From assembly GCA_032718475.1 (NCBI GenBank), contig JAUCBJ010007089.1, positions 1 to 43,818 of the forward strand: a stretch of 43,818 bases of DNA, in the 5' to 3' direction. This document shows, piece by piece, positions 33,160 to 43,818 of this stretch. The translations under genes and the position numbers were made by a program. This DNA comes from Nemertoderma westbladi (lineage: Eukaryota; Xenacoelomorpha; Nemertodermatida; Nemertodermatidae). Every line of letters starts with the position of its first letter. Position 1 is the first letter of the stretch. The notes under the pieces are model-generated. The model had not been told where the DNA came from, made no database searches, and saw only the letters and a list, made by a program, of their open reading frames with translations.

Positions 33160-33720
33160 ACCGGGTTTTCGTAGTCGCTGAATTTATTTCTGATATATGT
33201 TTTAATGTTTGATGATATCTGAACTGCCTGTCTGTCTGTCATTCTGTCTGTCTGACTGTCAATCTCACAGACAATAAATAAGTAAGCACATCACTTTACT
33301 ATAATTTCTGATATGGGGGTTTTCCTAGTTGCTGATTTCATTTCCCATGATGTCATTTTTAATAATTGCATGAACCTAGACTGTCTGTTTAAGTCTGTCT
33401 GTATGTACAGACAGATCGACTGACAGACAAATATAAAGGCATAATAGACTCCTCCAAACAGGAAAGATAACACCAGAAATGAAATCACCGACCTTAAAAC
33501 CTTACGTAGTGTGATTCGTTATGTTTTTGACAGACAGACCGACAGACGGACAGACAAACTAGATTACGTCAAATTTGAAAACTGACCCCGGAAATGAAAT
33601 CCGCGACTACGAAAACCCATGTAGCAATTATTTTAGTTAGGTGGTGTATATTTTTATATCCATAATTTGTTGACAAACAGAAAAAAAGACCAATAGACAG
33701 ACAAAAAGAAAAACAGACAA
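33160..33720. repeat. Inverted cluster of TGTC/GACA microsatellite-linked repeats
   Basis: Two units in one orientation (about 33165-33270 and 33310-33400: GGTTTTCxTAGTxGCTGAxTT, then CTGTCTGTC runs) are followed by two in the other (about 33415-33520 and 33529-33650: GACAGACA runs, AAATGAAATC, GACTACGAAAACC). Another copy is at 27777-27900. The cluster could fold back on itself. No gene. Confidence 0.7.
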
Positions 33721-34660
33721 CTTAAGCTTATGATGTGATGTTAGGATTTCGATTTCTGAAATCTACGTTAAATTCTGATTTAGAATTAATAAATAAAAAA
33801 TTTCGAAAATTTTCATATTTTTGAAAAGTACTGGGGTACCATCTCCCCCTAATTTAACCGAAATTCAGATGTTCTGCCCTCGTGTATTGCATTTTGCATA
33901 CGATGGCATTTTAGGTGCAATTCTGGCAAAACCTAAAACTGTCGGACAGCATAATAGAATTTGGGTAAATTAAAATTTGTGACAAAAAGTACTTATTTCC
34001 GAGACTGTTCTCTTATCGAAGAACATTACTTTCTCAGCAAGTCCAAATCTAGATCAGAAATATTATATCTTTGCACTAAGCCCACACTTTTGGTGTGTTA
34101 TTTATCAGCAAGTCCTGTAAAGATAAGTACCCTGCAAAACCTACAGCAAATAAATAACACATTTCCACGATTCGATCAAAATTGCTAAATGCCTACAGGG
34201 GCCAGTTAGCCTTAAGGGGGCTAACTATAACACCCAGAGAAATGAAATTTTCGAAAATTTACAAATTTTTTTGTAGTTTGATAGAAGGGCTTTCATAAAA
34301 GGTGATATCTGTTTTCAACATTGAATTATTTTTTGACCTCAAATCTGCTCTTTTCAACAACATAATATATTGCTGATATTTATGCCTCTCTGTATAAAAC
34401 AACCTTTTTATCAGTTTGTAGATTTTGCCTAATACTTTTTTATTTTTTATTCAATTTCCATTAAACATATACCAAAATGTTTAGCATCTTTAGGGCTACA
34501 ATCGTGAATATTGGTTTGTAAAACATGGCAATTTGGATCTTCTAGAACCGATTTTGTAACGATTTGCTACACTTTTGTCTATCACAAAATAGTACTTAGT
34601 ACTTATTTACACGCAGTCATCCAACGAAAATACTTTATATTTCCTTCGCAACATTTTCAC
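33721..34660. other. Unassigned interior of the hAT element
   Basis: No recognised gene and no visible transposase remnant; AT-rich with short frames only. Confidence 0.4.
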
Positions 34661-35239
34661 AATTTCAATTGTTTTTAGCAGCTTTTTCTTTTGAAAGGGT
34701 TTGCGGAAAAATATCAACTTTCGGGCCATTTTTGGCAATTACTAAAATGTGCCTTAGGGCCACCAGAGGCTTAATCCGGCACTGCGGCAGGGCGCCTTTA
34801 TTTAAAACCTCTTATAACTTTGTTATACCTTATGGTATGGGACGGAGAAATGGAGTTCAAATTCGTGTTGGGTAGGGAAAATTGTCTAGAAAAATTATTA
34901 TTGTTTGGGGCGACTCCTGATGCGGAATGAGGGTACGTTAAATTACATAATTTATTAAATCACATGAAATTTAATTTAGCCAATAATTATGCTACAAATT
35001 AGTGAGGCGGAAGTGTGCCGCCCATGGGTTTCAAAGATGAAAGATTTAAAATTTTCAAAAATGGTTAAAGGCGGCAGTGTGCCGCCTTTTAGGGTAGGAA
35101 AAGTAATAACATGATTATACTCTTTATAATAAAAAATCTCTGGTAAGACAAGAAAATAAACCTTGGTCCGTTCAAATATATTTTTCTGGCCTTGGGAGGA
35201 AAAATTTATGTAATTTATCTTGGGTACGCAAAGGGTTAA

Positions 35240-35518
35240 AAAAATATCCCACTTGATACAAAATGGTGCAAAAATACAAGCAATAAAGCCTACCGAGCAC
35301 CGACGACCGACCGACTTCCTTTAAGTCAGCAGTACAGCAAATATGCATTTTAAGGGCAATTTTATGTTCAGTTTCAGAATGTTGGATAGTTACAGAAGAT
35401 GGGTTTAATTTATTTTTTCGTTAATATTGCCTTTCTTGATTAAATTAAGTAACAGAAGTTGTTGGTATACATTGAGTATTCCTCTCTTATTTTTACTGCT
35501 TATAACAAATACACTCAC
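35240..35518 (-). other. ARSB: Start of sulfatase intron 2
   Basis: On the minus strand intron 2 begins GTGAGT at 35518-35513. No further exon was recognised to the left, where a KWHLG-type segment would be expected to begin exon 3. If the gene is intact, exon 3 lies beyond the window or was missed, and the mobile elements to the left sit in this intron. Confidence 0.5.
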
Positions 35519-35664
35519 CAACAGCGTGCCGAGTATAGTTTAACTCCGCCAGGTATTCTGGGAGGAGTTTAAACTGTAAAGGAAGGCCAGAAGCTTCCGT
35601 ACTCCATAAAACAGATGTTTGCATTCCTGTGTGGAAAGGATAGCGACCAGTTAAAAGAGCGCTC
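35519..35664 (-). CDS. ARSB: Arylsulfatase B-like, exon 2
   Basis: 146 bp between a TGCAG acceptor and a GTTG|GTGAGT donor. It completes the split Arg codon (phase 2) and encodes SALLTGRYPFHTGMQTSVLW, STEASGLPLQFKLLPEYLAE and LNYTRHAV, ending in the first base of a Gly codon (phase 1). Joined to exon 1 it gives PLCTPTRSALLTG, which fits the sulfatase family signature whose Cys is converted to formylglycine. HTGMQ, GLPL and LLPEYL are typical of the arylsulfatase B/I/J group, lysosomal or secreted enzymes that remove sulfate esters, from GalNAc-4-sulfate in the case of human ARSB. Which of the three it is cannot be decided from two exons. Confidence 0.88.
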
Positions 35665-36501
35665 CTGCAATGCAGAAAAATAATATACAAATTACTGATA
35701 TTTTACGTATGGCTGGCTACTTAAACGGACGGTGTTTCTGGGAAAATTAATTCATAATAGATAATACAGTAGATTTGTAAAGATAAGAGCCGAATCCACA
35801 AATATTTTCACCTTGGATCTCGGGAGTCGAGAAATTCTTCGCTGGGTGCACTGATATTCAGGGGTTCGAAGGTCTAATAAGTCGAGCCGTTCTAAATGCG
35901 GTCTCTACCACCGGTCTAATTTTATACAGTAGTCTTCCCACTAAAGTCCGCCAAACACTGCTAAACCCCCGCAAACAGCGGATGAATCGAATAACCTTCC
36001 TATTCTCGGGCGAACAGCTGTTGCTAATGTGGAGAATATGTAACCTCACCAGGGCTACTCTCTCCAGAAGGGGAACATCAATTTTATTACTTGAGGTCTT
36101 ATCAGTCGACAAACAATCAGTAGTTCAGGGTGTGCACTGGGGCGCAGGCTAATTTAATTTTATAATTTTATCCGAAAATATCAAATTTAATTTTATCTGA
36201 ATACAGAAAGTTTTAAACCTGGGTCTAACAGCTGTCAATAGTGCCGGGTTACCGTCGTCTCAATTTCCAGTTTCGTCCCTATACTGTAATGTCCAAGCTT
36301 TCCTGCAATCTACTAACCAAAATAAATGAATGAATAACTTTCTAGCTAATATTTTGCCGCAAAAAATAGTACGACAGGTTTATTTTCAATCACTCAACTT
36401 ATGTACTAAAACAAAATAAACGAGAGAAATTAAACCCCAATGAAACCTAATCCGGCAAAACTAATGCGATGAGTTCTACTCATTTAATTTGCGTTGGCTA
36501 A
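35665..36501 (-). other. Sulfatase intron 1, part before the satellite
   Basis: Intron sequence with no recognised repeat. A minus-strand frame at 35858-36112 (84 codons) has no convincing similarity. AT-rich segments lie at 36150-36210. Confidence 0.5.
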
Positions 36502-39500
36502 GTTGGTGCACACGAAGGGTCTATTAAACCCAACCTTACCTAATTAATAAGTTGGTGCACACGAAGCGTCTATTAAACCCAACCTCACCTAATTAATAAG
36601 TTGGTGCACACGAAGCGTCTATTAAACCCAACCTTACCTAATTAATAAGTTGGTGCACACGAAGCGTCTATTAAACCCAACCTTACCTAATTAATAAGTT
36701 GGTGCACACGAAGCGTCTATTAAACCCAACCTTACCTAATTAATAAGTTGGTGCACACGAAGCGTCTATTAAACCCAACCTTACCTAATTAATAAGTTGG
36801 TGCACACGAAGCGTCTATTAAACCCAACCATACCTAATTAATAAGTTGGTGCACACGAAGCGTCTATTAAACCCAACCTTACCTAATTAATAAGTTGGTG
36901 CACACGAAGCGTCTATTAAACCCAACCTTACCTAATTAATAAGTTGGTGCACACGAAGCGTCTATTAAACCCAACCTCACCTAATTAATAAGTTGGTGCA
37001 CACGAAGCGTCTATTAAACCCAACCTTACCTAATTAATAAGTTGGTGCACACGAAGCGTCTATTAAACCCAACCTTACCTAATTAATAAGTTGGTGCACA
37101 CGAAGCGTCTATTAAACCCAACCTTACCTAATTAATAAGTTGGTGCACACGAAGCGTCTATTAAACCCAACCTTACCTAATTAATAAGTTGGTGCACACG
37201 AAGCGTCTATTAAACCCAACCTTACCTAATTAATAAGTTGGTGCACACGAAGCGTCTATTAAACCCAACCTTACCTAATTAATAAGTTGGTGCACACGAA
37301 GCGTCTATTAAACCCAACCTTACCTAATTAATAAGTTGGTGCACACGAAGCGTCTATTAAACCCAACCTTACCTAATTAATAAGTTGGTGCACACGAAGC
37401 GTCTATTAAACCCAACCTTACCTAATTAATAAGTTGGTGCACACGAAGCGTCTATTAAACCCAACCTTACCTAATTAATAAGTTGGTGCACACGAAGCGT
37501 CTATTAAACCCAACCTTACCTAATTAATAAGTTGGTGCACACGAAGCGTCTATTAAACCCAACCTTACCTAATTAATAAGTTGGTGCACACGAAGCGTCT
37601 ATTAAACCCAACCTTACCTAATTAATAAGTTGGTGCACACGAAGCGTCTATTAAACCCAACCTTACCTAATTAATAAGTTGGTGCACACGAAGCGTCTAT
37701 TAAACCCAACCTTACCTAATTAATAAGTTGGTGCACACGAAGCGTCTATTAAACCCAACCTTACCTAATTAATAAGTTGGTGCACACGAAGCGTCTATTA
37801 AACCCAACCTTACCTAATTAATAAGTTGGTGCACACGAGGCGTCTATTAAACCCAACCTTACCTAATTAATAAGTTTGTGCACACGAAGCGTCTATTAAA
37901 CCCAACCTTACCTAATTAATAAGTTGGTGCACACGAAGCGTCTATTAAACCCAACCTTACCTAATTAATAAGTTGGTGCACACGAAGCGTCTATTAAACC
38001 CAACCTTACCTAATTAATAAGTTTGTGCACACGAAGCGTCTATTAAACCCAACCTTACCTAATTAATAAGTTGGTGCACACGAAGCGTCTATTAAACCCA
38101 ACCTTACCTAATTAATAAGTTGGTGCACACGAAGCGTCTATTAAACCCAACCTTACCTAATTAATAAGTTGGTGCACACGAAGCGTCTATTAAACCCAAC
38201 CTTACCTAATTAATAAGTTGGTGCACACGAAGCGTCTATTAAACCCAACCTTACCTAATTAATAAGTTGGTGCACACGAAGCGTCTATTAAACCCAACCT
38301 TACCTAATTAATAAGTTGGTGCACACGAAGCGTCTATTAAACCCAACCTTACCTAATTAATAAGTTGGTGCACACGAAGCGTCTATTAAACCCAACCTTA
38401 CCTAATTAATAAGTTGGTGCACACGAAGCGTCTATTAAACCCAACCTTACCTAATTAATAAGTTGGTGCACACGAAGCGTCTATTAAACCCAACCTTACC
38501 TAATTAATAAGTTGGTGCACACGAAGCGTCTATTAAACCCAACCTTACCTAATTAATAAGTTGGTGCACACGAAGCGTCTATTAAACCCAACCTTACCTA
38601 ATTAATAAGTTGGTGCCCACGAAGCGTCTATTAAACCCAACCTTACCTAATTAATAAGTTGGTGCACACGAAGAGTCTATTAAACCCAACCTTACCTAAT
38701 TAATAAGTTGGTGCACACGAAGCGTCTATTAAACCCAACCTTACCTAATTAATAAGTTGGTGCACACGAAGCGTCTATTAAACCCAACCTTACCTAATTA
38801 ATAAGTTGGTGCACACGAAGCGTCTATTAAACCCAACCTTACCTAATTAATAAGTTGGTGCACACGAAGCGTCTATTAAACCCAACCTTACCTAATTAAT
38901 AAGTTGGTGCACACGAAGCGTCTATTAAACCCAACCTTACCTAATTAATAAGTTGGTGCACACGAAGCGTCTATTAAACCCAACCTTACCTAATTAATAA
39001 GTTGGTGCACACGAAGCGTCTATTAAACCCAACCTTACCTAATTAATAAGTTGGTGCACACGAAGCGTCTATTAAACCAAACCTTACCTAATTAATAAGT
39101 TGGTGCACACGAAGCGTCTAATTAAACCCAACCTTACCTAATTAATAAGTTGGTGCACACGAAGCGTCTATTAAACCCAACCTTACCTAATTAATAAGTT
39201 GGTGCACACGAAGCGTCTATTAAGCCCAACCTTACCTAATTAATAAGTTGGTGCACACGAAGCGTCTATTAAACCCAACCTTAGCTAATTAATAAGTTGG
39301 TGCACACGAAGCGTCTATTAAACCCAACCTTACCTAATTAATAAGTTGGTGCACACGAAGCGTCTATTAAACCCAACCTTACCTAATTAATAAGTTGGTG
39401 CACACGAAGCGTCTATTAAACCCAACCTTACCTAATTAATAAGTTGGTGCACACGAAGCGTCTATTAAACCCAACCTTAGCTAATTAATAAGTTGGTGCA

Positions 39501-41209
39501 CACGAAGCGTCTATTAAACCCAACCTTACCTAATTAATAAGTTGGTGCACACGAAGCGTCTATTAAACCCAACCTTACCTAATTAATAAGTTGGTGCACA
39601 CGAAGCGCCTATTAAACCCAACCTTACCTAATTAATAAGTTGGTGCACACGAAGCGTCTATTAAACCCAACCTTACCTAATTAATAAGTTGGTGCACACG
39701 AAGCGTCTATTAAACCCAACCTTACCTAATTAATAAGTTGGTGCACACGAAGCGTCTATTAAACCCAACCTCACCTAATTAATAAGTTGGTGCACACGAA
39801 GCGTCTATTAAACCCAACCTTAGCTAATTAATAAGTTGGTGCACACGAAGCGTCTATTAAACCCAACCATGCCTAATTAATAAGTTGGTGCACACGAAGC
39901 GTCTATTAAACCCAACCTTACCTAATTAATAAGTTGGTGCACACGAAGCGTCTATTAAACCCAACCTTACTTAATTAATAAGTTGGTGCACACGAAGCGT
40001 CTATTAAACCCAACCTTACCTAATTAATAAGTTGGTGCACACGAAGCGTCTATTAAACCCAACCTTAGCTAATTAATAAGTTGGTGCACACGAAGCGTCT
40101 ATTAAACCCAACCTTACCTAATTAATACGTTGGTGCACACGAAGCGTCTATTAAACCCAACCTTACCTAATTAATAAGTTGGTGCACACGAAGCGTCTAT
40201 TAAACCCAACCTTACCTAATTAATAAGTTGGTGCACACGAAGCGTCTATTAAACCCAACCTTACCTAATTAATAAGTTGGTGCACACGAAGCGTCTATTA
40301 AACCCAACCTTACCTAATTAATAAGTTGGTGCACACGAAGCGTCTATTAAACCCAACCTTACCTAATTAATAAGTTGGTGCACACGAAGCGTCTATTAAA
40401 CCAAACCTTACCTAATTAATAAGTTGGTGCACACGAAGCGTCTATTAAACCCAACCTTACCTAATTAATAAGTTGGTGCACACGAAGCGTCTATTAAACC
40501 CAACCTTACCTAATTAATAAGTTGGTGCACACGAAGCGTCTATTAAACCCAACCTTACCTAATTAATAAGTTGGTGCACACGAAGCGTCTATTAAACCCA
40601 ACCTTACCTAATTAATAAGTTGGTGCACACGAAGCGTCTATTAGACCCAACCTTACCTAATTAATAAGTTGGTGCACACGAAGCGTCTATTAAACCCAAC
40701 CTTACCTAATTAATAAGTTGGTGCACACGAAGCGTCTATTAAACCCAACCTTACCTAATTAATAAGTTGGTGCACACGAAGCGTCTATTAAACCCAACCT
40801 TACCTAATTAATAAGTTGGTGCACACGAAGCGTCTTTTAAACCCAACCTTACCTAATTAATAAGTTGGTGCACACGAAGCGTCTATTAAACCCAACCTTA
40901 CCTAATTAATAAGTTGGTGCACACGAAGCGTCTATTAAACCCAACCTTAGCTAATTAATAAGTTGGTGCACACGAAGCGTCTATTAAACCCAACCATACC
41001 TAATTAATAAGTTGGTGCACACGAAGCGTCTATTAAACCCAACCTTACCTAATTAATAAGTTGGTGCACACGAAGCGTCTATTAAACCCAACCTTACCTA
41101 ATTAATAAGTTGGTGCACACGAAGCGTCTATTAAACCAAACCTTACCTAATTAATAAGTTGGTGCACACGAAGCGTCTATTAAACACAACCTTACCTAAA
41201 TAATAAGTC
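36502..41209. repeat. 49 bp satellite, about 96 copies
   Basis: Tandem units of 49 bp: GTTGGTGCACACGAAGCGTC, then TATTAAACCCAACCTTACCT, then AATTAATAA. The spacing is exact over nearly the whole block (for example 36551 to 37531 is 20 x 49); one single-base insertion at about 39121 is the only length change noticed. Units are close to identical, with sparse variants (CCTTAGC, CCTCACC, CCATACC, single G/A or C/A changes) that become more frequent toward the right. The first and last units are the most diverged. It lies inside intron 1 of the sulfatase. On the gene strand each common unit contains TTAGGTAAGG, close to a 5' splice-site consensus. Confidence 0.97.
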
Positions 41210-41485
41210 AATATTCCGCAAACACCTAAAATATTCCAGTCCAAATTTAAATAATATTAAAGTGGCGCGCTTTTTGCATTCTACTGTAATTTGAATGATT
41301 ACGCCCAATATCGCTATCCCGTTTTATACTAAACTTTAGCTGAAACTAAATTTTAATTGTTAACAGTCAGACTAAAATTAGATAAACAATAAACGAATTG
41401 GTTAGGTATAAATAAATCAGATATCAAATATCGAAATTGGATTTCAAAAACTGGACGAAGTTGTGTCCAACAAAGTCCTGAATAA
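41210..41485. other. Unassigned intron sequence
   Basis: Nothing recognised. Confidence 0.4.
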
Positions 41486-41601
41486 TTTGGATTCTGCAAA
41501 CACTTTGGACAGATTTTGGACTCTGCAAATACTTTGGACTGAATTTGGACTCAGCAAACACTTTGGACTGAATTTGGACTCCGCAAATACTTTGGACTAA
41601 G
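41486..41601. repeat. 29 bp tandem repeat, four copies
   Basis: Four units of the form TTTGGACTCTGCAAATACTT followed by TGGACTGAA, with minor differences. Within sulfatase intron 1. Confidence 0.85.
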
Positions 41602-43014
41602 ATGTGAACGGTGTTTCCGGACTGTCACTATGGTTAAACGTTCACCAAAGCCCAATTCTGAGTTAGAACCCCCCACGGCATCTGTCCCGCCCTATAGTGA
41701 AGTGGTCCCAAAACATGCCCTGTACTTCCCTTTTATAAGTAGAAACTCCCTCATTCTGTCATCATCCACCAGTTCCCAACACGCGCGCTGCCGGTAGATA
41801 CTTCCCGCGCGTTCTACTCCATAGCGCGGTCTGTCATACTAGCTGTAGGCGAGTGGGTAGGCCTACTGCATAAGCAGTAGATAAATAACTGATTACATAA
41901 TATTGAAGCTAAAATCAGTCTTTCACGGTACAATTACTGCATTATTATAGCGAAATGTATAAAACAAAGCAGAATCAAAGATTACAGCAAAATTCAACAA
42001 CAAAATCACATGACTTACTTCAACTACAAAATTAAGAAGAATAACAATAACAAGCAAGAAGAATGAGTCACCACTTTAGTCAAGCCAAATCCTACTTTCA
42101 TTGGACAAACCTAAATAGCTAAACCAATGAGAGAGCTGGATTATCGCCCTACTCGCTCCTTGCCTTTTCGCCTAATGTTATTACCATATATGGTAGTGAA
42201 AGTGCTCTTTTGGGCTTCTAATAGACCCCTATACGATCCATTAGAGCTATTACGTAACAGTAAATTTTTACAAAGGGGTTAGTGTGGCTATACATTTTAC
42301 TACCAAATTCGGCCGCGGTGGCATTCCTTTTAAATATACACTGTAAATACACTGTGCATTGGTTATGAATATAAGTATTGTGCCCAAGTAAATATAATGC
42401 ACCCGAAATGTTCCCTTATTACTACAGTAATATGACAAAACAACTGTTAGTTCTTATACTTTCCCCCATTTCTTATGATAACTATTAAGATTTTATATGA
42501 ATACTAAGTACGTACTGTATAGCTTGAATTTCCTTCTAAGTAGCACTAATATCTTTCATATAACAAAAACGTAAAAAATTCAGGGCTGTTCCTTACTTGC
42601 TAAATAATGGGCAATTACCTAATAAATGCATACATACAATTGCCTAGGCATTTTAAAAAGATTGAATCTCTATAAACAGTTAACAAAAAGTTAATAAACA
42701 GTAAGATAAATTTAAGTTAGAAAACTTACGTAAGAATATGGAAATCAAAAAAGAAATGGAAATCACAGCAAAGAAATGTGGGTCAGACAGAACAGAGGAG
42801 AAACTTAAGTCAGAAAATGGAAGTCTAACTAGAAAAATAAGAGTAGCAAAGTATTTTCCTCGGCTAGTTCATACTGTACTCCTCTGGTATCTAATGGGTC
42901 ATCCTAGAAAAATTTATATTTACGATTAAGAAAATGGGTACAGTCTGCATCTATATATATCTCTACATATATTATTTAAGCGGATGAGAGAACGATTGTT
43001 TGAGCGGAACCCAC
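41602..43014 (-). other. Sulfatase intron 1, part adjoining exon 1
   Basis: No gene or repeat family recognised. The plus-strand frame at 42738-42929 is lysine-rich and antisense to the intron; I do not consider it real. The intron starts GTGGGT at 43014. Confidence 0.5.
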
Positions 43015-43223
43015 CTGGTTGGTGTGCACAGCGGTTGCACGTAGTAATTGTTCAATATGACACCCTCGTATGCAAGTCGGTCCAGATTGGGGGTTGAAAT
43101 TTGTCCGCTACCATGGAAACCAACATCGTTCCACCCCAAATCGTCAGCCAATATAAATATAATATGCGGTTGCTTAGCAACGCAAATCCGCGTTAGTAAC
43201 AGGATATAAAGGAGTTTGTTCAT
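43015..43223 (-). CDS. ARSB: Arylsulfatase B-like, exon 1 with signal peptide
   Basis: The start is the ATG at 43223-43221, because upstream in-frame codons are not needed and residues 1-16 ([16 protein letters not shown]) form a signal peptide. The mature part begins [20 protein letters not shown], with the Asp pair D27-D28 that binds Ca2+ in sulfatases, then [20 protein letters not shown] and QPLCTPT. Cys66 is the residue converted to formylglycine. The exon gives 69 codons plus AG, then GTGGGT (phase 2); exon 2 supplies the G. The frame reads past the donor for a few codons before a stop, which marks the splice. A short upstream frame (43254-43225) ends just before the start codon. Likely lysosomal or secreted sulfate-ester hydrolase. 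Confidence 0.9.
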
Positions 43224-43384
43224 ATTATATGGCAATAAGCACTATAATTTTCATAAAAATTGCGGGAGATGCGTATTACTAAAATACATATAGTGTATTT
43301 GTATTACAATTATTACTAAATATTATTATTATTATTTAGTAAAGTAAAATTTATCAGAAAATTACAAACTTATCAGAAAATTAA
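43224..43384 (-). promoter_or_regulatory. Sulfatase upstream region with a 9-codon uORF
   Basis: On the minus strand an ATG at 43254 opens nine codons and a stop ending at 43225, two bases before the sulfatase ATG. If transcription starts further upstream this uORF could lower initiation at the main start. No TATA box or initiator can be assigned with confidence; the region is very AT-rich. Confidence 0.35.
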
Positions 43385-43427
43385 CGTGGGACCATGGAGC
43401 CCATTTTGGTACTTAAGAAGGATAATT
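43385..43427 (+). pseudogene. Tiny LINE-1x fragment
   Basis: CGTGGGACCATGGAGCCCAT and the following 23 bases match 21898-21939 of the LINE RT with one base change and one insertion. Far too short to code. Directly adjoins the tandem repeat to its right. Confidence 0.75.
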
Positions 43428-43613
43428 CCTCATGTACACATACACTGATTCAAACTATAGTACAGTTCTTCCTCAGGTACATATACACTGACTCTAACTG
43501 TAGTACAGTTCTTCCTCAGGTACATATTCACTGACTCAAACTGTAGTACAGTTCTTCCTCATGTATACATACACTGACTCAAACTGTAGTAGGCCTACAG
43601 TTTGTTGTTCTTC
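43428..43613 (+). repeat. 43 bp tandem repeat, four copies
   Basis: Units of the form CCTCAGGTACATATACACTG, ACTCTAACTGTAGTACAGTT, CTT. The fourth has an extra 13 bases or so, with CTGTAGTAGGCCTACAG as a small palindrome. It lies about 200 bp upstream of the sulfatase start. Confidence 0.85.
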
Positions 43614-43818
43614 CTCGGGTATAATGAATGTTGATATAAGTTTCAAATTTACCGCCAAAAAAAGTTTACCAATATGAGAAGAAATGAAAGAACAAAAAAT
43701 ACTGTAGAAACCCCAAACTGCAAGTAACCATAGTAACCAGCAGAGAAATACAAAAGATACAGAAAAATAAAGGAAATATTAATATAAACAGCGGATTTAA
43801 GAAAGTAAACCACTGTTT
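43614..43818. other. Unassigned sequence at window end
   Basis: Nothing recognised. Confidence 0.4.

Larger units (their letters stand above)
31660..34784 (+). mobile_element. Non-autonomous hAT transposon, 3.1 kb
   Basis: An 8 bp target duplication, CGGCAGGG, lies at 31652-31659 and 34785-34792. The ends CAGTGCCGGATTAA and TTAATCCGGCACTG are exact inverted repeats, and CAGTG-type ends with 8 bp duplication are diagnostic of hAT elements. Just inside both ends is GTGCCTTAGGGCC in the same orientation. No transposase or BED finger is seen. The body contains a LINE-2x fragment (32098-32880) and a cluster of GACA/TGTC repeats (33160-33720), so it seems to have grown by insertion. It sits inside PB4 and is therefore younger than PB4. 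Confidence 0.9.
31528..35235 (+). mobile_element. TTAA-type element PB4, split by a hAT element
   Basis: Its ends are exact 13-base inverted repeats, CCCTTTGCGTACC and GGTACGCAAAGGG. TTAA follows the right end (35236-35239); at the left, TTAA is one base removed from the CCC (31523-31526), so the target duplication is slightly decayed. Without the hAT insertion and its duplication the element would be about 575 bp, similar to PB3. The remaining parts (31528-31659 and 34785-35235) carry several GTGCCGCC/GGCGGCA words, including a palindrome near 35072-35090. No transposase frame. Confidence 0.75.

Noticed and set aside
35858-36112. Minus-strand frame with KIDVPLLERVALVRL, slightly like the start of GatC amidotransferase subunits
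   Set aside because: The resemblance covers about 15 residues only and nothing downstream fits the family, so I treat it as chance within intron 1.
36502-41209. CRISPR-like array
   Set aside because: The units are uniform 49 bp tandem copies with no variable spacers, in animal DNA.
42738-42929. 63-codon plus-strand frame rich in lysine and glutamate
   Set aside because: Antisense to sulfatase intron 1, no similarity, and composition typical of AT-rich chance frames.

Overview
The window is animal genomic DNA. Two exons of a sulfatase of the arylsulfatase B/I/J group lie on the minus strand near the right end, with canonical GT/AG splice sites and a matching sulfatase signature. Almost everything else is mobile-element or satellite sequence: non-LTR retrotransposons (LINEs), a Gypsy-type LTR relic, TTAA-target (piggyBac-like) elements, one hAT element, and a tandem array of Helentron/HINE-like elements. 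The repeat types suggest a marine invertebrate, but the sequence does not fix the phylum. I see no prokaryotic gene, CRISPR array, rRNA or tRNA.

Layout. 1-1227: a LINE relic (minus strand) that stops at the end of a TTAA element. 1228-14638: six head-to-tail copies (A to F, 2.0-2.45 kb each) of one element type. Each has an AT-rich 5' end, a TCTG microsatellite, a core of tandem 146-148 bp monomers and a 3' hairpin. The hairpin of one copy abuts the 5' end of the next. Nearly every monomer carries a box resembling the CTCF core. 14639-19500: unassigned AT-rich DNA, a Gypsy pol relic (RNase H tail and integrase, minus strand) and a LINE fragment. 19570-23145: a truncated LINE 3' copy and a longer source-like LINE with a 574-codon reverse transcriptase frame; the latter lies between perfect 20 bp inverted repeats. 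23146-25040: AT minisatellite and small duplications. 25045-30786: LINE pieces, one split by a complete TTAA element, plus two more TTAA elements with poly-G/poly-C ends. 31528-35235: a TTAA element holding a hAT element (8 bp target duplication) that itself holds a LINE fragment.

35519-43223: the sulfatase exons. Intron 1 (35665-43014) is about 64% a 49 bp satellite with roughly 96 near-identical copies. On the gene strand most copies contain a strong 5' splice-site-like word. No later sulfatase exon was recognised, so the first 35.5 kb may be intron 2, or the gene may be broken. Apart from the sulfatase I see no host gene. The window reads as a layered record of insertions in and beside one gene.
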